Source: Paenibacillus endoradicis (lineage in GTDB: Bacteria > Bacillota > Bacilli > Paenibacillales > Paenibacillaceae). From it: a DNA stretch of 64,000 bases. A program made the position numbers and the translations under genes. This document shows, piece by piece, positions 18,346 to 28,300 of the stretch. The DNA lies in assembly GCF_024721975.1 (NCBI RefSeq), contig NZ_JANQBB010000001.1:744001-808000 (forward strand), given 5' to 3'. Position 1 is the first letter of the stretch. Every line of letters begins with the position of its first letter. The notes under the pieces are model-generated. The model was not told the origin of the DNA. It made no database searches and saw only the letters and a program-made list of their open reading frames with translations.

Positions 18346-18477
18346 GAAAACCTCTATAGAAGCAATACAGTGATGAGCAACTGCGTTTTTAAGGTAGGTA
18401 TTATCGCCAAATAGAATATGTCCAGCGTTGTCCTTGGAAATTAATACATTCTATTGTGGTAAGAGAGGGTGGCTATC

Positions 18478-19536
18478 ATGTCTAATAGCTTACAGTCAAA
18501 TAATAGTCAACAACAAGATGCTATGCAGTTGCTTCAATTATTGTTTCCCGATCAGAGCTGGTTATCTAAGCTTGATCAGATGATGATTCGTTCAAATTCT
18601 CGTGTCAAAGGAATGTTAGCGGGGAAGCGAAGATCGAGTCAGCTTGGAAGTTCTCTTGAGTTTGCAGATTATCGACCTTATGTTAGTGGCGATGATGTAC
18701 GTAGAATTGATTGGAACTTGTATGGAAGAACGTCAAAAGCATATATTCGTCAATATTGGGATGAACAAGAAAGATCATTCAATCTTTATGTAGATAGCTC
18801 GAAATCAATGAGTAGTTTTGGTCGTGGTGACACTAATAAATGGCTTTTCGCGCTTAGATTTGCTGCTAGTATAGGATACCTATCTTTAATTTGTGAGGAT
18901 CGTGTCCAAATAAATTTATTCAATGAACTGGAAGTGGTTGATTCTGTTCCTTCGTTATATGGTAAGCACGCCAAGTTCACTTTAATCAAACATCTCGGAC
19001 AGCTCATTCATCATTATCGTAGTGAAGATGGTCATTCTATAGGCAATATAATCGGGCGTAAACGTGAAGGGTTAAACGAAGACATGAATCCATCTCGCTC
19101 TGACATAGATATGCAAGCGGATTGGAGCGATATGATGCGTGCTTTTCAATCCGGAGCATCATTACCGAGACGAGCAGGCGTTACGTGGCTTTTCAGTGAT
19201 GGATTGTATGATGAAGGGTTAGAAAATTTGCTTAGTCAATTACAAGCAAGAGGTCAAGAGGTTGTTTTTGTACATATTCTGCATGCGGAAGAATGGAACC
19301 CTCAATTAGAAGGTGAATTAAAGCTCATAGATATTGAAACGAACCGAAATACCGAAGTCGCAATAACTCCAGCGATTTTAACTAAATATGAGCAAGGTGT
19401 AGCACAATTTCAACTCACATTAAAGCAATTATGCGAATCTCGCGGGATTGCCTATTACTGCATGAATAGTGGACAACCATTCACAGAGCAATTTATCGGA
19501 TTATTAAGTAGTGGCGAAACGATTATCTATAAGTAG
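18478..19536 (+). CDS. DUF58 domain protein
   Basis: Cytoplasmic protein of 352 residues, no membrane segment. Start ATG 18478 has AGAGAGGG nine bases upstream; the GTG at 18469 overlaps that site. The DUF58 core is the block with GSSLEFADYRPYVSGDDVRR followed by IDWNLYGRT (about residues 58-87); after it comes YVDSSKSM, a DxSxS metal-site motif of a degenerate VWA fold. DUF58 proteins are standard partners of MoxR ATPases. The gap of 132 bases after moxR holds no gene. A short hairpin involving the end of this gene (AAGTAG near 19531) and CTACTT at 19565 brackets the next Shine-Dalgarno. Confidence 0.93.
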   Translation: MSNSLQSNNSQQQDAMQLLQLLFPDQSWLSKLDQMMIRSNSRVKGMLAGKRRSSQLGSSLEFADYRPYVSGDDVRRIDWNLYGRTSKAYIRQYWDEQERSFNLYVDSSKSMSSFGRGDTNKWLFALRFAASIGYLSLICEDRVQINLFNELEVVDSVPSLYGKHAKFTLIKHLGQLIHHYRSEDGHSIGNIIGRKREGLNEDMNPSRSDIDMQADWSDMMRAFQSGASLPRRAGVTWLFSDGLYDEGLENLLSQLQARGQEVVFVHILHAEEWNPQLEGELKLIDIETNRNTEVAITPAILTKYEQGVAQFQLTLKQLCESRGIAYYCMNSGQPFTEQFIGLLSSGETIIYK

Positions 19537-19568
19537 CAGTAGGAAAAGTTTTTAGGAGGTGGTTCTAC

Positions 19569-21491
19569 TTGCAATGGCTTTCTGCATCATATGCTTGGTT
19601 TGGTATTTCTTTACTTGTTATTGTTGCGATGTATATATTGAAAAAAAGTTATCAACCTAGGATGATTTCAAATCATATTTTATGGCGTCGCGCACTACAA
19701 GAACAAGAAGCGAACAAACCGTGGCAAAAGCTTAAGAAACGCCTTTTATTATGGCTACAATTATTGGTAGCATTATGTATCGTAATTGCGCTAATGGAGC
19801 CAGTTATTGAAAAGCTGATTGCTAAAGATGAACACGTCATTGTTGTTCTTGATCGTTCAGCAAGTATGGTAGCGATGAATTCATCAAGCGGAGATAGTTA
19901 TTTCCAATTAGCGAAAGATAGAATGATAGATTGGTTAAAAACTGAAGTAGCCGGTAGTCCAATTACACTTATTGTAAATGGTGAGTATCCAGAAATTATT
20001 ACAAGTAGAGAAGAGCAAGCTGATAAAGTTATTAATGCCATTAAAGACCTACAACCTTACTACGGAGTATCTGATGATGAGACGACACTTTCGTTAGCGA
20101 GAGCATTAGTGACAGAAGATGAACAGCAAGTTATAAGTCTCTATGTAGATCAAAGTTTTAAGGGGACTTCAATACAAACTGAGACTACTCATTCTAACAC
20201 TAGTAGAGAGTATTGGAACATTATTGGAAATGAAGAGGTTCATCGCAATGTAAATATTCGAAGTTTCACGATCAACTCGGATATTGCCAATGAGGCAGAA
20301 GGGTTTATAACGATTGCACACCCACAAGGCATGCAACAACCACTTACGTTAATTGTTACAGCCTATGATTCTAACAATAAAGTCGTCTCTACTGTGGAGA
20401 AATCTCAAATAGCCGGTTCAGGGCAATATACTACCGTTGAGCTTAATAAACTTCCGGTTAGTTATTATTACAAAGCAGAGGTAAAGGCTACCGATGGTGA
20501 TCATAATATTAGTGATAATATGATGTATCAAGTACTGGCTGAGGATTCAGAGTATAATGTGCTGCTAATTTCTGAAGGTAATCTATTTCTCGAAAAAGCG
20601 CTACAGCTTATGAATGCAGACCTTACAAAGCTTGCACCTAGTAGTGAGCCTCCTACTGATTCGAAAAATAATCCATATCATCTAATCATAGTAGATGGGG
20701 ACTACGATCGATTACAACTAGACCCAGCTTGGAGTAGCTATATAGCTAAGTATCCATTGTGGATTATCGATCATCCGAAGAAAGGGAATACTAGCTCAGC
20801 AGCACCTACATCACAAGAAGTTACTGTAACTGATCATGAGGTTACTCAATATATAACTTTCCAAGACACCTATATTTCGCAAATGAGAAAATTAACGAAT
20901 ACTGAGTTGAATTTCGGAACTGTCATACTTAAATATGGTGGCTTGCCTGCAATTATAGCAGGTTATGAGATGCAAAAACCGAGATTAAGATTCACATTCT
21001 CGTTACAAGATACGGATCTACCATTGCGAGCAGAATTTCCGATTTTAATGATGCAATCCCTGCAATATATGGCGAAAGGTACGTCTGATCAATTGGGTAC
21101 TTATCTAGTTGGAAGTGAACCTGCCATTACACTATCTACGAATACTGCAAGTAGCTATTGGCAAGCAATGAGCGATACTGGTAGCACAGAGAAAAGTAAC
21201 ACGACGAGCTATGATCAACCTTTACTAACACCGGATGTTCCAGGGGTATATCAGTTAGTCGAGTTAGATAGTAACAATGAACGAGTACAAACGAGAGTTG
21301 CAGTTGTTCATGCGGAGTTATCTGAGTATTCATACTCAATGAATAGCCAACTTTCAGAGTTATCTCAAGAGCAATTACAATTAAGTGATGCTGGTGAAGG
21401 ACAAGGATTGCAAAGTATTATACCTTGGCTTGCTATGCTTATTATGTGTTGTCTTGTGTTGGAATGGGAGGTGTACCGTCGTGGGCTTTAA
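19569..21491 (+). CDS. BatA-type membrane protein with VWA domain
   Basis: Protein of 640 residues, TTG start behind AGGAGG at 19554-19559 (nine-base spacing). The N-terminus has two membrane segments with the BatA-type region between them (HILWRRALQEQ), then a VWA domain with intact metal site DRSASM (near residue 94), a large beta-rich extracellular region, and a C-terminal membrane segment (IIPWLAMLIMCCLVLEWEVY). The VWA domain and middle region should lie outside the membrane. It is expected to bind a partner through the VWA metal site and to depend on MoxR. The next gene overlaps by 11 bases. Confidence 0.85.
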   Translation: MQWLSASYAWFGISLLVIVAMYILKKSYQPRMISNHILWRRALQEQEANKPWQKLKKRLLLWLQLLVALCIVIALMEPVIEKLIAKDEHVIVVLDRSASMVAMNSSSGDSYFQLAKDRMIDWLKTEVAGSPITLIVNGEYPEIITSREEQADKVINAIKDLQPYYGVSDDETTLSLARALVTEDEQQVISLYVDQSFKGTSIQTETTHSNTSREYWNIIGNEEVHRNVNIRSFTINSDIANEAEGFITIAHPQGMQQPLTLIVTAYDSNNKVVSTVEKSQIAGSGQYTTVELNKLPVSYYYKAEVKATDGDHNISDNMMYQVLAEDSEYNVLLISEGNLFLEKALQLMNADLTKLAPSSEPPTDSKNNPYHLIIVDGDYDRLQLDPAWSSYIAKYPLWIIDHPKKGNTSSAAPTSQEVTVTDHEVTQYITFQDTYISQMRKLTNTELNFGTVILKYGGLPAIIAGYEMQKPRLRFTFSLQDTDLPLRAEFPILMMQSLQYMAKGTSDQLGTYLVGSEPAITLSTNTASSYWQAMSDTGSTEKSNTTSYDQPLLTPDVPGVYQLVELDSNNERVQTRVAVVHAELSEYSYSMNSQLSELSQEQLQLSDAGEGQGLQSIIPWLAMLIMCCLVLEWEVYRRGL

Positions 21492-24486
21492 CGTAGAACA
21501 GCCATGGTGGCTATTATTAATTCTGATTATTCCAATATATGTATGGTACATGATAAAATATACAACTCGTTTAGTAGGTGCTCGAAAAGTAACTGCAATA
21601 ACGATACGATCGTTGATACTATTACTCATTATTTGTTTAATTGCAGGAATCATGCCTTATAGTAGTAGTGATCGTAAAAATATCGTGTTTGCAGTCGATC
21701 GTTCCGCTTCAATTAGTAATAACGATCATGCACTCAACGTTGTCAATAATGCGATTTCTACTGGAGATGAGGAAAGCTATCAAGCTATTCTATCATTTGG
21801 TAATGGAATTGCGATCGATCGAACATTAACACCGTTACAATCATTGACACAGTTCCGTACGACTGTTGCAGAAGATGGAACTCAAATATCTAATGCATTA
21901 CGTCAAGCGAGTGGGATGTTAAGTCAGCAAGGTGGCGGACGAATTGTTCTCATTAGTGATGGGAATGAAACGCAAGGTGATATGCTTCGCGAAGCTCAAT
22001 TACTTCAATCTATGGATATCGCAGTTGATGTAGTAACACTTCCTTCACAGCAGGAACAAGATGTAGCGATTTCTGAGTTCAAAGTGCCTGGTCAACTGAA
22101 AGCGGGCGAGAAGTATCAGTTGTCTATCTCACTTGAGAGCACCACAGAGACTAATGCAGTATTGTATATCTATGAAGATGATGAATTGATGAATCAATAT
22201 GATGTATCACTGCTACAAGGTGAGAATACATTCCTACTTGACCAGCTTGCGACAGAGGCAGGTTTACACAAATATCGTGCAGTAGTTCAAGCAACCAATG
22301 ATCATGAGCCAATTAACAATACGGCATATGGTCTAAGTAGAGTAGATGGACCGGCAGGTGTATTAATTGTTGAGGGAAAAAAAGGTAGCTCTAGCAATAT
22401 CGAGAATGCACTTGCCTCTTCGTATATTGGTTATAGAACTATTGTAACTGAAGAGTTAAGTTATGAACTAGCGGAATACGTACAGTATGATAGTATCATT
22501 TTTAATAATGTAAGTGCAGTGGATTTACCACAAAATAAAATGGACAATATTGAAACAGCTGTACGAAATTATGGTGTCGGTTTTATGATGCTCGGTGGTA
22601 GTAATAGCTACGGTTTGGGTGGTTATTTCGATACACCAATAGAGCGGATTTTGCCAGTTGATATGGAGTTAACAGGTAAACGACAACTACCAAAGTTAGG
22701 TCTAATTCTAGTTATCGATCATTCTGGTAGTATGAGTGGCGATAAGCTTGAGCTTGCCAAAGAATCAGCGATACGTACTGTTGAGTTGCTTCGTCCTGAG
22801 GATACGGTAGGTGTTATTGCATTTGATGATCGGCCAACTTGGGTTGTCACTCCAACGAAAGTAAGCAACAAGGATGAGATTATATCTTCTATTAGTTCAA
22901 TTAACGCTGCAGGTGGAACGAGTATTTATCCTGCTCTACAGAGTGCTTATCAAGAGATGCTGACACTTGATAGTGAACGTAAACATATTATTCTCCTCAC
23001 TGATGGACAGTCTGGTACCAATGATAATTACAAGCAGTTAACAGACGATATGCTTTCGAATATGATGACGATGTCTTCCGTCGCAGTAGGAAGTGATTCC
23101 GATACGAAGCTATTGGAAACCTTGGCGACTAATGCAGGAGGTCGTTATTATTATACGGAGGATCAATCTACCCTTCCTGCTATTTTCAGTAGAGAAACAG
23201 CGTTAATGACACGCTCATATATCGTTGATAAAACATTTGAACCAATCATTGGCTACGCTGGGGCGTGGAGTCAATTGTGGAACAATGGTGTACCTGATGT
23301 CGATGCGTATGTTGCAACAACTGCAAAGGATTTGGCTGAAGTATCGCTTTACACCCATATGGAAGATCCTCTTCTTGCAAGATGGAATGTCGGTGCAGGG
23401 AAAACCGTCGCATTTACAACTGATGTGAATGGAGAATGGGCTAGCTCGTGGATTAATTGGAGTGAGTTCCCTAATGTTTTTGTAGAATGGGTGAAGTGGA
23501 CCTATCCACAATTCGTATCTTCTCCGTACACGATTGATGGTAGTCATAGCGCTCAATTATCGATTACAGGACATGATGGGTTGTCACGTGGTGATCTAGG
23601 GATGGTTGTACGTGATGGGGAAAGTGAACAAATTTATCCACTTATTCCAGTAAGTAATGGTCAGTATGAAGTTGATAGTGGCGTTCTTGATAGTGGCGTC
23701 TACTTTACGCAAATTGGTGAGCTTACATCTGTTGATGGCAGCAATACGATTCAAAATGGTGTGACTACAGGTTTTGTTGTTCCATACTCAGCGGAGTATC
23801 AATTGAATATGGATTCATCTGTGGGAGTAGAATCTATGACGGCGTTAGCAGAACTTACAGGTGGGCGTGTCATAGGTTTAGATGAAGCAGATAAGCTATT
23901 CCAATTTGCACCGACACAAGTGAAGCAGATCATTAATTGGAATAAAATGCTCCTGATCATCATTCTCTTATTATGGTTAGTTGATATTGGTAATCGTCGT
24001 TTATCATTGCCTTGGAAGTTCTGGTTAAATCGTGGATTAGCTATCGTTAAAGTGCAGCGCAAGACGCAACAAGTATCTCATCAAGCTGAGAATGAGACGA
24101 TGTCACGACTATCCAAACGGAAAAATTCTAAAGAGCAATGGTATGCAAGTATGAACGGTAATAAAGAGTCTCAACAATGGAACGGGGAAAATGCGGAGAA
24201 GACTAATAAGCAACAAGTGGCTGATAATAGTGCGAAACATAATGTCGCTTATAAGGCTTCTAATGATACGAACAATGTTGCAAAAGCGTCGACTGATGTC
24301 GCTGTTAATGGTCGAAATGATAATAAACTTACTAAAAATCCTGATCAATCAACATCGACAACTTTGAATAAAGCTGCTAATAGCAATCATGTGGTTCAAA
24401 GTAATCATGTAGAGCAAGGTAATAAAACTACGGATAGAACGGATCATATGAATCGACTATTAGCTGCGAAAAATCGCAAGAAATAA
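21481..24486 (+). CDS. Large membrane protein with two VWA domains and GATase-like segment
   Basis: Protein of 1001 residues. I choose GTG 21481: GGGAGGT at 21466-21472 is eight bases upstream, and the product opens MGFNVEQPWWLLLILIIP like BatA-type proteins; longer readings run through the previous gene. Order: two membrane segments (about 8-27, 39-58); VWA domain 1 with DRSASIS (near 73); beta-rich region; GATase-like segment (about 290-390); VWA domain 2 with DHSGSMS (near 413); further extracellular region; membrane segment (about 820-840); and a polar Asn/Lys/Gln-rich tail from about 856 to 1001, predicted disordered and cytoplasmic. Last gene of the cluster. Function not known. Confidence 0.85.
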   Translation: MGFNVEQPWWLLLILIIPIYVWYMIKYTTRLVGARKVTAITIRSLILLLIICLIAGIMPYSSSDRKNIVFAVDRSASISNNDHALNVVNNAISTGDEESYQAILSFGNGIAIDRTLTPLQSLTQFRTTVAEDGTQISNALRQASGMLSQQGGGRIVLISDGNETQGDMLREAQLLQSMDIAVDVVTLPSQQEQDVAISEFKVPGQLKAGEKYQLSISLESTTETNAVLYIYEDDELMNQYDVSLLQGENTFLLDQLATEAGLHKYRAVVQATNDHEPINNTAYGLSRVDGPAGVLIVEGKKGSSSNIENALASSYIGYRTIVTEELSYELAEYVQYDSIIFNNVSAVDLPQNKMDNIETAVRNYGVGFMMLGGSNSYGLGGYFDTPIERILPVDMELTGKRQLPKLGLILVIDHSGSMSGDKLELAKESAIRTVELLRPEDTVGVIAFDDRPTWVVTPTKVSNKDEIISSISSINAAGGTSIYPALQSAYQEMLTLDSERKHIILLTDGQSGTNDNYKQLTDDMLSNMMTMSSVAVGSDSDTKLLETLATNAGGRYYYTEDQSTLPAIFSRETALMTRSYIVDKTFEPIIGYAGAWSQLWNNGVPDVDAYVATTAKDLAEVSLYTHMEDPLLARWNVGAGKTVAFTTDVNGEWASSWINWSEFPNVFVEWVKWTYPQFVSSPYTIDGSHSAQLSITGHDGLSRGDLGMVVRDGESEQIYPLIPVSNGQYEVDSGVLDSGVYFTQIGELTSVDGSNTIQNGVTTGFVVPYSAEYQLNMDSSVGVESMTALAELTGGRVIGLDEADKLFQFAPTQVKQIINWNKMLLIIILLLWLVDIGNRRLSLPWKFWLNRGLAIVKVQRKTQQVSHQAENETMSRLSKRKNSKEQWYASMNGNKESQQWNGENAEKTNKQQVADNSAKHNVAYKASNDTNNVAKASTDVAVNGRNDNKLTKNPDQSTSTTLNKAANSNHVVQSNHVEQGNKTTDRTDHMNRLLAAKNRKK

Positions 24487-24556
24487 CTGTGAGAATAAGC
24501 AAGATACTAAACAAAAGATCCCGCAACATAGAAAAGATTCGAAAGCATACAAAAGA

Positions 24557-24586
24557 TTGGACATCGACGCTTCCGTTATGTAAAAT
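24557..24586 (+). promoter_or_regulatory. Possible promoter of the rhodanese gene
   Basis: TTGGAC at 24557-24562 and TAAAAT at 24581-24586 with 18 bases between. Three AAAAGAT words lie upstream (24512-24556). Weak match to the housekeeping consensus. Confidence 0.3.
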
Positions 24587-24630
24587 TTGAATATAAGCTA
24601 ATATAGTCTTGAGAGGATGAACATAAAAGT

Positions 24631-24942
24631 ATGATGAATGAAATTACAGCAGACGAATTACAAGCGAAACTTGAAGCGGGAGAATTGATTAACCTTATAG
24701 ATGTAAGAGAACCAGATGAATGGGAAGCTGGTCATATCGAGCAAGCTCGTCTTATTCCATTGTCCGAATTCAATACGCGTGTGGAAGAAGTTCATGCTGT
24801 TGAGGGTGATGTTATTTTCATCTGTCGCAGTGGAGCTCGCAGTGGACGTGTATGTGAATTTATGCGTTTACAAGGTTTTGAAGTAACAAATGTGAGTGAT
24901 GGTAATCTTGGTTGGCATGGTCCAGTAGTTTTGGGTCAATAA
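24631..24942 (+). CDS. Rhodanese-like sulfurtransferase
   Basis: Single-domain rhodanese of 103 residues. The active-site loop is CRSGARSGR (Cys near residue 71), preceded by the conserved IDVREPDEWEAGHI block with the aspartate and the substrate-side residues. It likely carries sulfur as a Cys persulfide for thiol transfer or sulfur trafficking in the cytoplasm. The nearest purine-rich site (GAGAGGA, 24611-24617) is 13 bases from ATG 24631, longer than usual, so ATG 24634 is equally possible. Stands alone, closed by a strong terminator. Confidence 0.92.
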   Translation: MMNEITADELQAKLEAGELINLIDVREPDEWEAGHIEQARLIPLSEFNTRVEEVHAVEGDVIFICRSGARSGRVCEFMRLQGFEVTNVSDGNLGWHGPVVLGQ

Positions 24943-24959
24943 TCAATAATATGAATATA

Positions 24960-25005
24960 CCGTTCAAATGTGGTGAGATATGACTACATTTGAACGGTTT
25001 TTTTT
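24960..25005 (+). terminator. Rho-independent terminator
   Basis: CCGTTCAAATGT pairs perfectly with ACATTTGAACGG (24960-24997), followed by eight T residues. Confidence 0.9.
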
Positions 25006-25067
25006 ATAAAATTAATCATCGAATGGTAGTTATTGTTTTTTCTTTCGCTGATCTTTTGGAATATTCT

Positions 25068-25334
25068 TTAGAAGAACACAGGGTACATATAGATTGAAAC
25101 GGATATATTTAATGCTGATACAATAAAACTCATAAAAGCATATGTCTTTCGTTTTAACTGGAGTTCAGAAAAACCTACGACTAAGAAAAACAATCCTAAG
25201 AAGAAATTCATAATAGGCAATGCGTTAAACTTATCTGTTCTTGAACTATCGAAATAAAAAATATTATCAATTATAATATAGATTGCAATAATAACAGTTA
25301 GTAGCCCAAATAAAAATTTCATTTTTTTAAGCAA
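25068..25334 (-). CDS. Small membrane protein, unknown function
   Basis: Protein of 88 residues with TTG start at 25334; GGAGGT lies about seven bases upstream on the minus strand, which decides the start over the ATG at 25322. Three hydrophobic segments (FLFGLLTVIIAIYIIIDNIF; ALPIMNFFLGLFFLVVGF; a third near 68-85) with a short basic loop (LQLKRKTY). No family recognised. It stands alone between a terminator and the adenosine deaminase gene, read in the opposite direction. Confidence 0.65.
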   Translation of the reverse strand: MLKKMKFLFGLLTVIIAIYIIIDNIFYFDSSRTDKFNALPIMNFFLGLFFLVVGFSELQLKRKTYAFMSFIVSALNISVSIYMYPVFF

Positions 25335-25539
25335 GGTATTACCTCCTTATTTTCCTATATTTACATTATATATTAATGTTTGTTATATATGTTGAAAAGA
25401 ATAGTGTATGGATCGTTGTAGAATCCTAATGAAAGTAATAAATTGGGTTGATTACCATAGCATTTAGTGCCATTTCATGTTATATTAGCTAACAAAATAT
25501 TTTTATCATCACATTTAAATTGAAAGCGAGCTGTGAACA

Positions 25540-26586
25540 ATGACATTAACCTACGAACAATTACAACAAATGCCGAAAGTAGAGCTTCATCTTCATCTTG
25601 ATGGAAGCATATTGCCTGCAACTTTAATTGAATTAGCTAGCCAGCAGAACATGTCATTGCCAACGACAGACGTATCTCAGCTCCTATCCTATATGATAGT
25701 GCCAGCGCAATGTGAAGATTTGAATCAATATTTAAGCACTTTTGATTTTGTACTGCCATTCACTCAGACCGCTAATGCGCTCGAACGAATCGCCTATGAA
25801 GTTGTCCAGCAATGTGCAGAGCAAAATGTTCGTTATGTTGAAGTACGTTTTGCACCACAATTACATGTTAACAAAGGCTTAACGGTAGCTGATACTTATC
25901 GGCATGTCATTGCGGGGTTACAACGCGGTGAACAACAATTTAATGTCGTAGCACGCTGCATTGGTATTTGTTTGCGAGGTCATAGTGCTGAGCATAATAT
26001 GGAAGTAGTAGAGGAAGCCGCAGCATTTATTAATAAAGGGCTTGTTGCAGTTGATCTTGCAGGTGCAGAGGCAATGTATCCACCAATGCTATATCGTGAT
26101 ATTTTCGATAAAGCACAACACCTTAACCTCCCTATAACGATTCATGCGGGAGAAGCAGGTGGCGCTCAAAATGTTGACGTATCAGTACATGAACTAGGTG
26201 CAACCCGAATTGGACATGGTGTCCGAATACAAGAAGATTCTAATATATTTAATGACATTAACAACCTTCAAATCCCACTTGAATTTTGTCCGATTAGTAA
26301 TTTGCAGACGAAAGCAATCGAGAGCTGGGAGAAATATCCGTTAGTTCATTACTTGAATTCAGGTATCATAGTTACTGTCAATACGGATAATCTTACCGTT
26401 TCAAATACGAATCTGACAAAGGAACTGTGGACGCTACAGCATAAATTATCACTTTCATTAGAGCAGTTACTGCAGCTTCAATATAATGCTACACATGCTG
26501 TATTTCTTGAACAATCATTGAAAGTCGCTTTTATTGAGAAGATGGAAGAAGAATTGAAATGTTGGAAAGCTAAGTTCGGACACTAA
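25540..26586 (+). CDS. add: Adenosine deaminase
   Basis: Zinc-dependent deaminase of 348 residues that converts adenosine and deoxyadenosine to inosine and deoxyinosine in the cytoplasm. Metal-binding His17 and His19 lie in VELHLHLDGS; the later metal His and catalytic Glu are in IHAGEAGG (near 203); GATRIGHGVR gives the catalytic His; the metal Asp is in NTDNLTVSNT. The usual CPTSN motif is CPISN here, a mild change. Length is normal for the bacterial family. The dGTPase gene follows after 76 bases, so the two may form a purine-salvage pair, though no shared promoter can be shown. Confidence 0.95.
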   Translation: MTLTYEQLQQMPKVELHLHLDGSILPATLIELASQQNMSLPTTDVSQLLSYMIVPAQCEDLNQYLSTFDFVLPFTQTANALERIAYEVVQQCAEQNVRYVEVRFAPQLHVNKGLTVADTYRHVIAGLQRGEQQFNVVARCIGICLRGHSAEHNMEVVEEAAAFINKGLVAVDLAGAEAMYPPMLYRDIFDKAQHLNLPITIHAGEAGGAQNVDVSVHELGATRIGHGVRIQEDSNIFNDINNLQIPLEFCPISNLQTKAIESWEKYPLVHYLNSGIIVTVNTDNLTVSNTNLTKELWTLQHKLSLSLEQLLQLQYNATHAVFLEQSLKVAFIEKMEEELKCWKAKFGH

Positions 26587-26662
26587 TCATTGCGATGAGC
26601 GATTCAGTGATAGGTAAGTATGTAATAACAAGCTTGATACAACAAGAGAAGGAGGTAAAACG

Positions 26663-27988
26663 ATGAAAAGCATTCGTAAATACCGTCTTAATGATATAGA
26701 TCATATTAAATCTAGTGAAGATCGAGAAGAGTATGAAAAAGATTATGCAAGGTTAATTCAATCTCCAGCTTTTCGTCGATTACAAGGGAAATCTCAAGTT
26801 TTCGGTGCTGGATCAGGTGATTATTATCGTACACGATTAACCCATTCCATCGAAGTATCGCAAATTGCTAGAGAAGTATCTCGTAAATTGGGTAAATTAT
26901 ATCCGTTTCTCAATCAAGATATCCATCCAGGATTAAAAATAGTACCAGAGGTAGTAGAGATAGCATCTCTTGCTCATGATCTCGGACATCCGCCGTTTGG
27001 TCACAAAGGCGAGGAAGTACTGAACGAGTTACTACAAGAGAAGTATGGAAGTCATTATGAAGGGAATGCACAGAACTTCCGCATTCTGATGTTTCTGGAG
27101 AAAAGAGCAGGAAGCGATAAAGGGCTTGATCTAACTGCAGCAGCATTGCTTGCCATTAATAAATATCCTTATCTCATTGGTGAGAATGGAAAACAAAAAG
27201 GGGTATATAAAGCGGAATGGGAAGGCATCTCGTATTTACGAGATTTATGGAAAATTCCAGAGGGATGTCGAACGCTTGAAGCGCAATTGATGGATCTATG
27301 TGATGATATCGCCTATTCTACTCATGATATCGAGGATGGTATTCGTGCAGGAAAGATTCAATTAACTGAAGATTTTTTGTTAGATACCAGATTAATCGAT
27401 AATGTTGTATTAGAAATTGTGAATGATCCTGCTAGTATGTCTGCATTCCATTGGGCTAATATCGATATTCGTCAAATGGTTAGCAATGTACTTGATGAAT
27501 ATTACTTACAATGGAAACGAATTTATGACAAGTACGGTCGTGAAGTTTCTCGTTCTCGTCGTGAGATGAAAGCGCAATGGGTGAATCACTTCGCTTCGCT
27601 CGTAGGAATTATTGATGATCCGCATACGATTGGTTGGAAGAAAGTTACGTTTGTTAAAGACGGAGTCGAAGATGTGTATGCCCTTCGGACGATGGAAATA
27701 TTGAAGAAACTTGCGTGGGTAACGATGATCAAAGATTTTCGTGTACAGCGGCTACAAAAGCGGAGTGAAAATATGCTTCATAAGCTTTGGGATAGCTTAG
27801 AAGATGAAGCGGCAGGAAGGTTGATTCTTCCTCCAGATTGGATAGAATCTTATGATCTTCTAAAACATGAATGGCCATGGGAGAAATTAATTACCGACTA
27901 CATTGCGGGAATGACCGATCATTACGCTGAGAAAGTATATACCGAATTATTTGCCAGTCGTAGCGGTTCCATCTACGAACGGGACTAA
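26663..27988 (+). CDS. dgt: dGTP triphosphohydrolase (HD domain)
   Basis: HD-domain enzyme of 441 residues, start ATG behind AAGGAGG. The metal-binding HD set is visible: His in RTRLTHSIEV, HD in LAHDLGHPPFGHKGEE, and the later Asp in MDLCDDIAYSTHDIEDG. It should split dGTP to deoxyguanosine and triphosphate, or act on dNTPs more broadly. N-terminal RSPAFRRLQGKSQVF-like block (SPAFRRLQGKSQVFG) is the standard substrate-site motif. Such enzymes set dNTP pools and in some bacteria limit phage; no defence partner is here. It follows add, whose product class (deoxynucleosides) overlaps with its own. Confidence 0.93.
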   Translation: MKSIRKYRLNDIDHIKSSEDREEYEKDYARLIQSPAFRRLQGKSQVFGAGSGDYYRTRLTHSIEVSQIAREVSRKLGKLYPFLNQDIHPGLKIVPEVVEIASLAHDLGHPPFGHKGEEVLNELLQEKYGSHYEGNAQNFRILMFLEKRAGSDKGLDLTAAALLAINKYPYLIGENGKQKGVYKAEWEGISYLRDLWKIPEGCRTLEAQLMDLCDDIAYSTHDIEDGIRAGKIQLTEDFLLDTRLIDNVVLEIVNDPASMSAFHWANIDIRQMVSNVLDEYYLQWKRIYDKYGREVSRSRREMKAQWVNHFASLVGIIDDPHTIGWKKVTFVKDGVEDVYALRTMEILKKLAWVTMIKDFRVQRLQKRSENMLHKLWDSLEDEAAGRLILPPDWIESYDLLKHEWPWEKLITDYIAGMTDHYAEKVYTELFASRSGSIYERD

Positions 27989-28040
27989 CTAAGCATGATT
28001 AGCAACTTTCGATCATACAGTATAAGACAACCTTCATTTA

Positions 28041-28300
28041 GATGAAGTTCAAAAAACGGGATTTGATAACGATGTGATGCAGGCGGCATATTCGGCATCG
28101 AAGGTGCCATTCATCAGTTGTTCCAGTGCTCACGTACCAATAACGTACGTTGTGCGCTTCACTTCCTTAACTTCATGGCATCTTCTCGGTTCTGAAAGCC
28201 CGCTTTTTGAACCTTTATTGGAAGAGGAAGTTCAAACAGTAGAATTTGCTAACGATGATTGTCTTCATATCATATTCTACAACGAATATGAAGCGAACTC
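28041..28300 (+). repeat. Two diverged repeat units upstream of copA
   Basis: GATGAAGTTCAAAAAACGGG followed by ATTTGATAACGATG (28041-28074), and GAGGAAGTTCAAACAGTAGA followed by ATTTGCTAACGATG (28222-28258), are direct repeats about 183 bases apart. They resemble the element at 15457 and 9754, and the second copy also ends in AATATGAAG. The stretch 27989-28359 between dgt and copA holds these units and an open frame discussed separately; no promoter or terminator stands out. Confidence 0.5.

Noticed and set aside
23215..23556. 113-codon minus-strand frame in the dual-VWA gene
   Set aside because: Antisense to a long conserved gene; translation has no family features.
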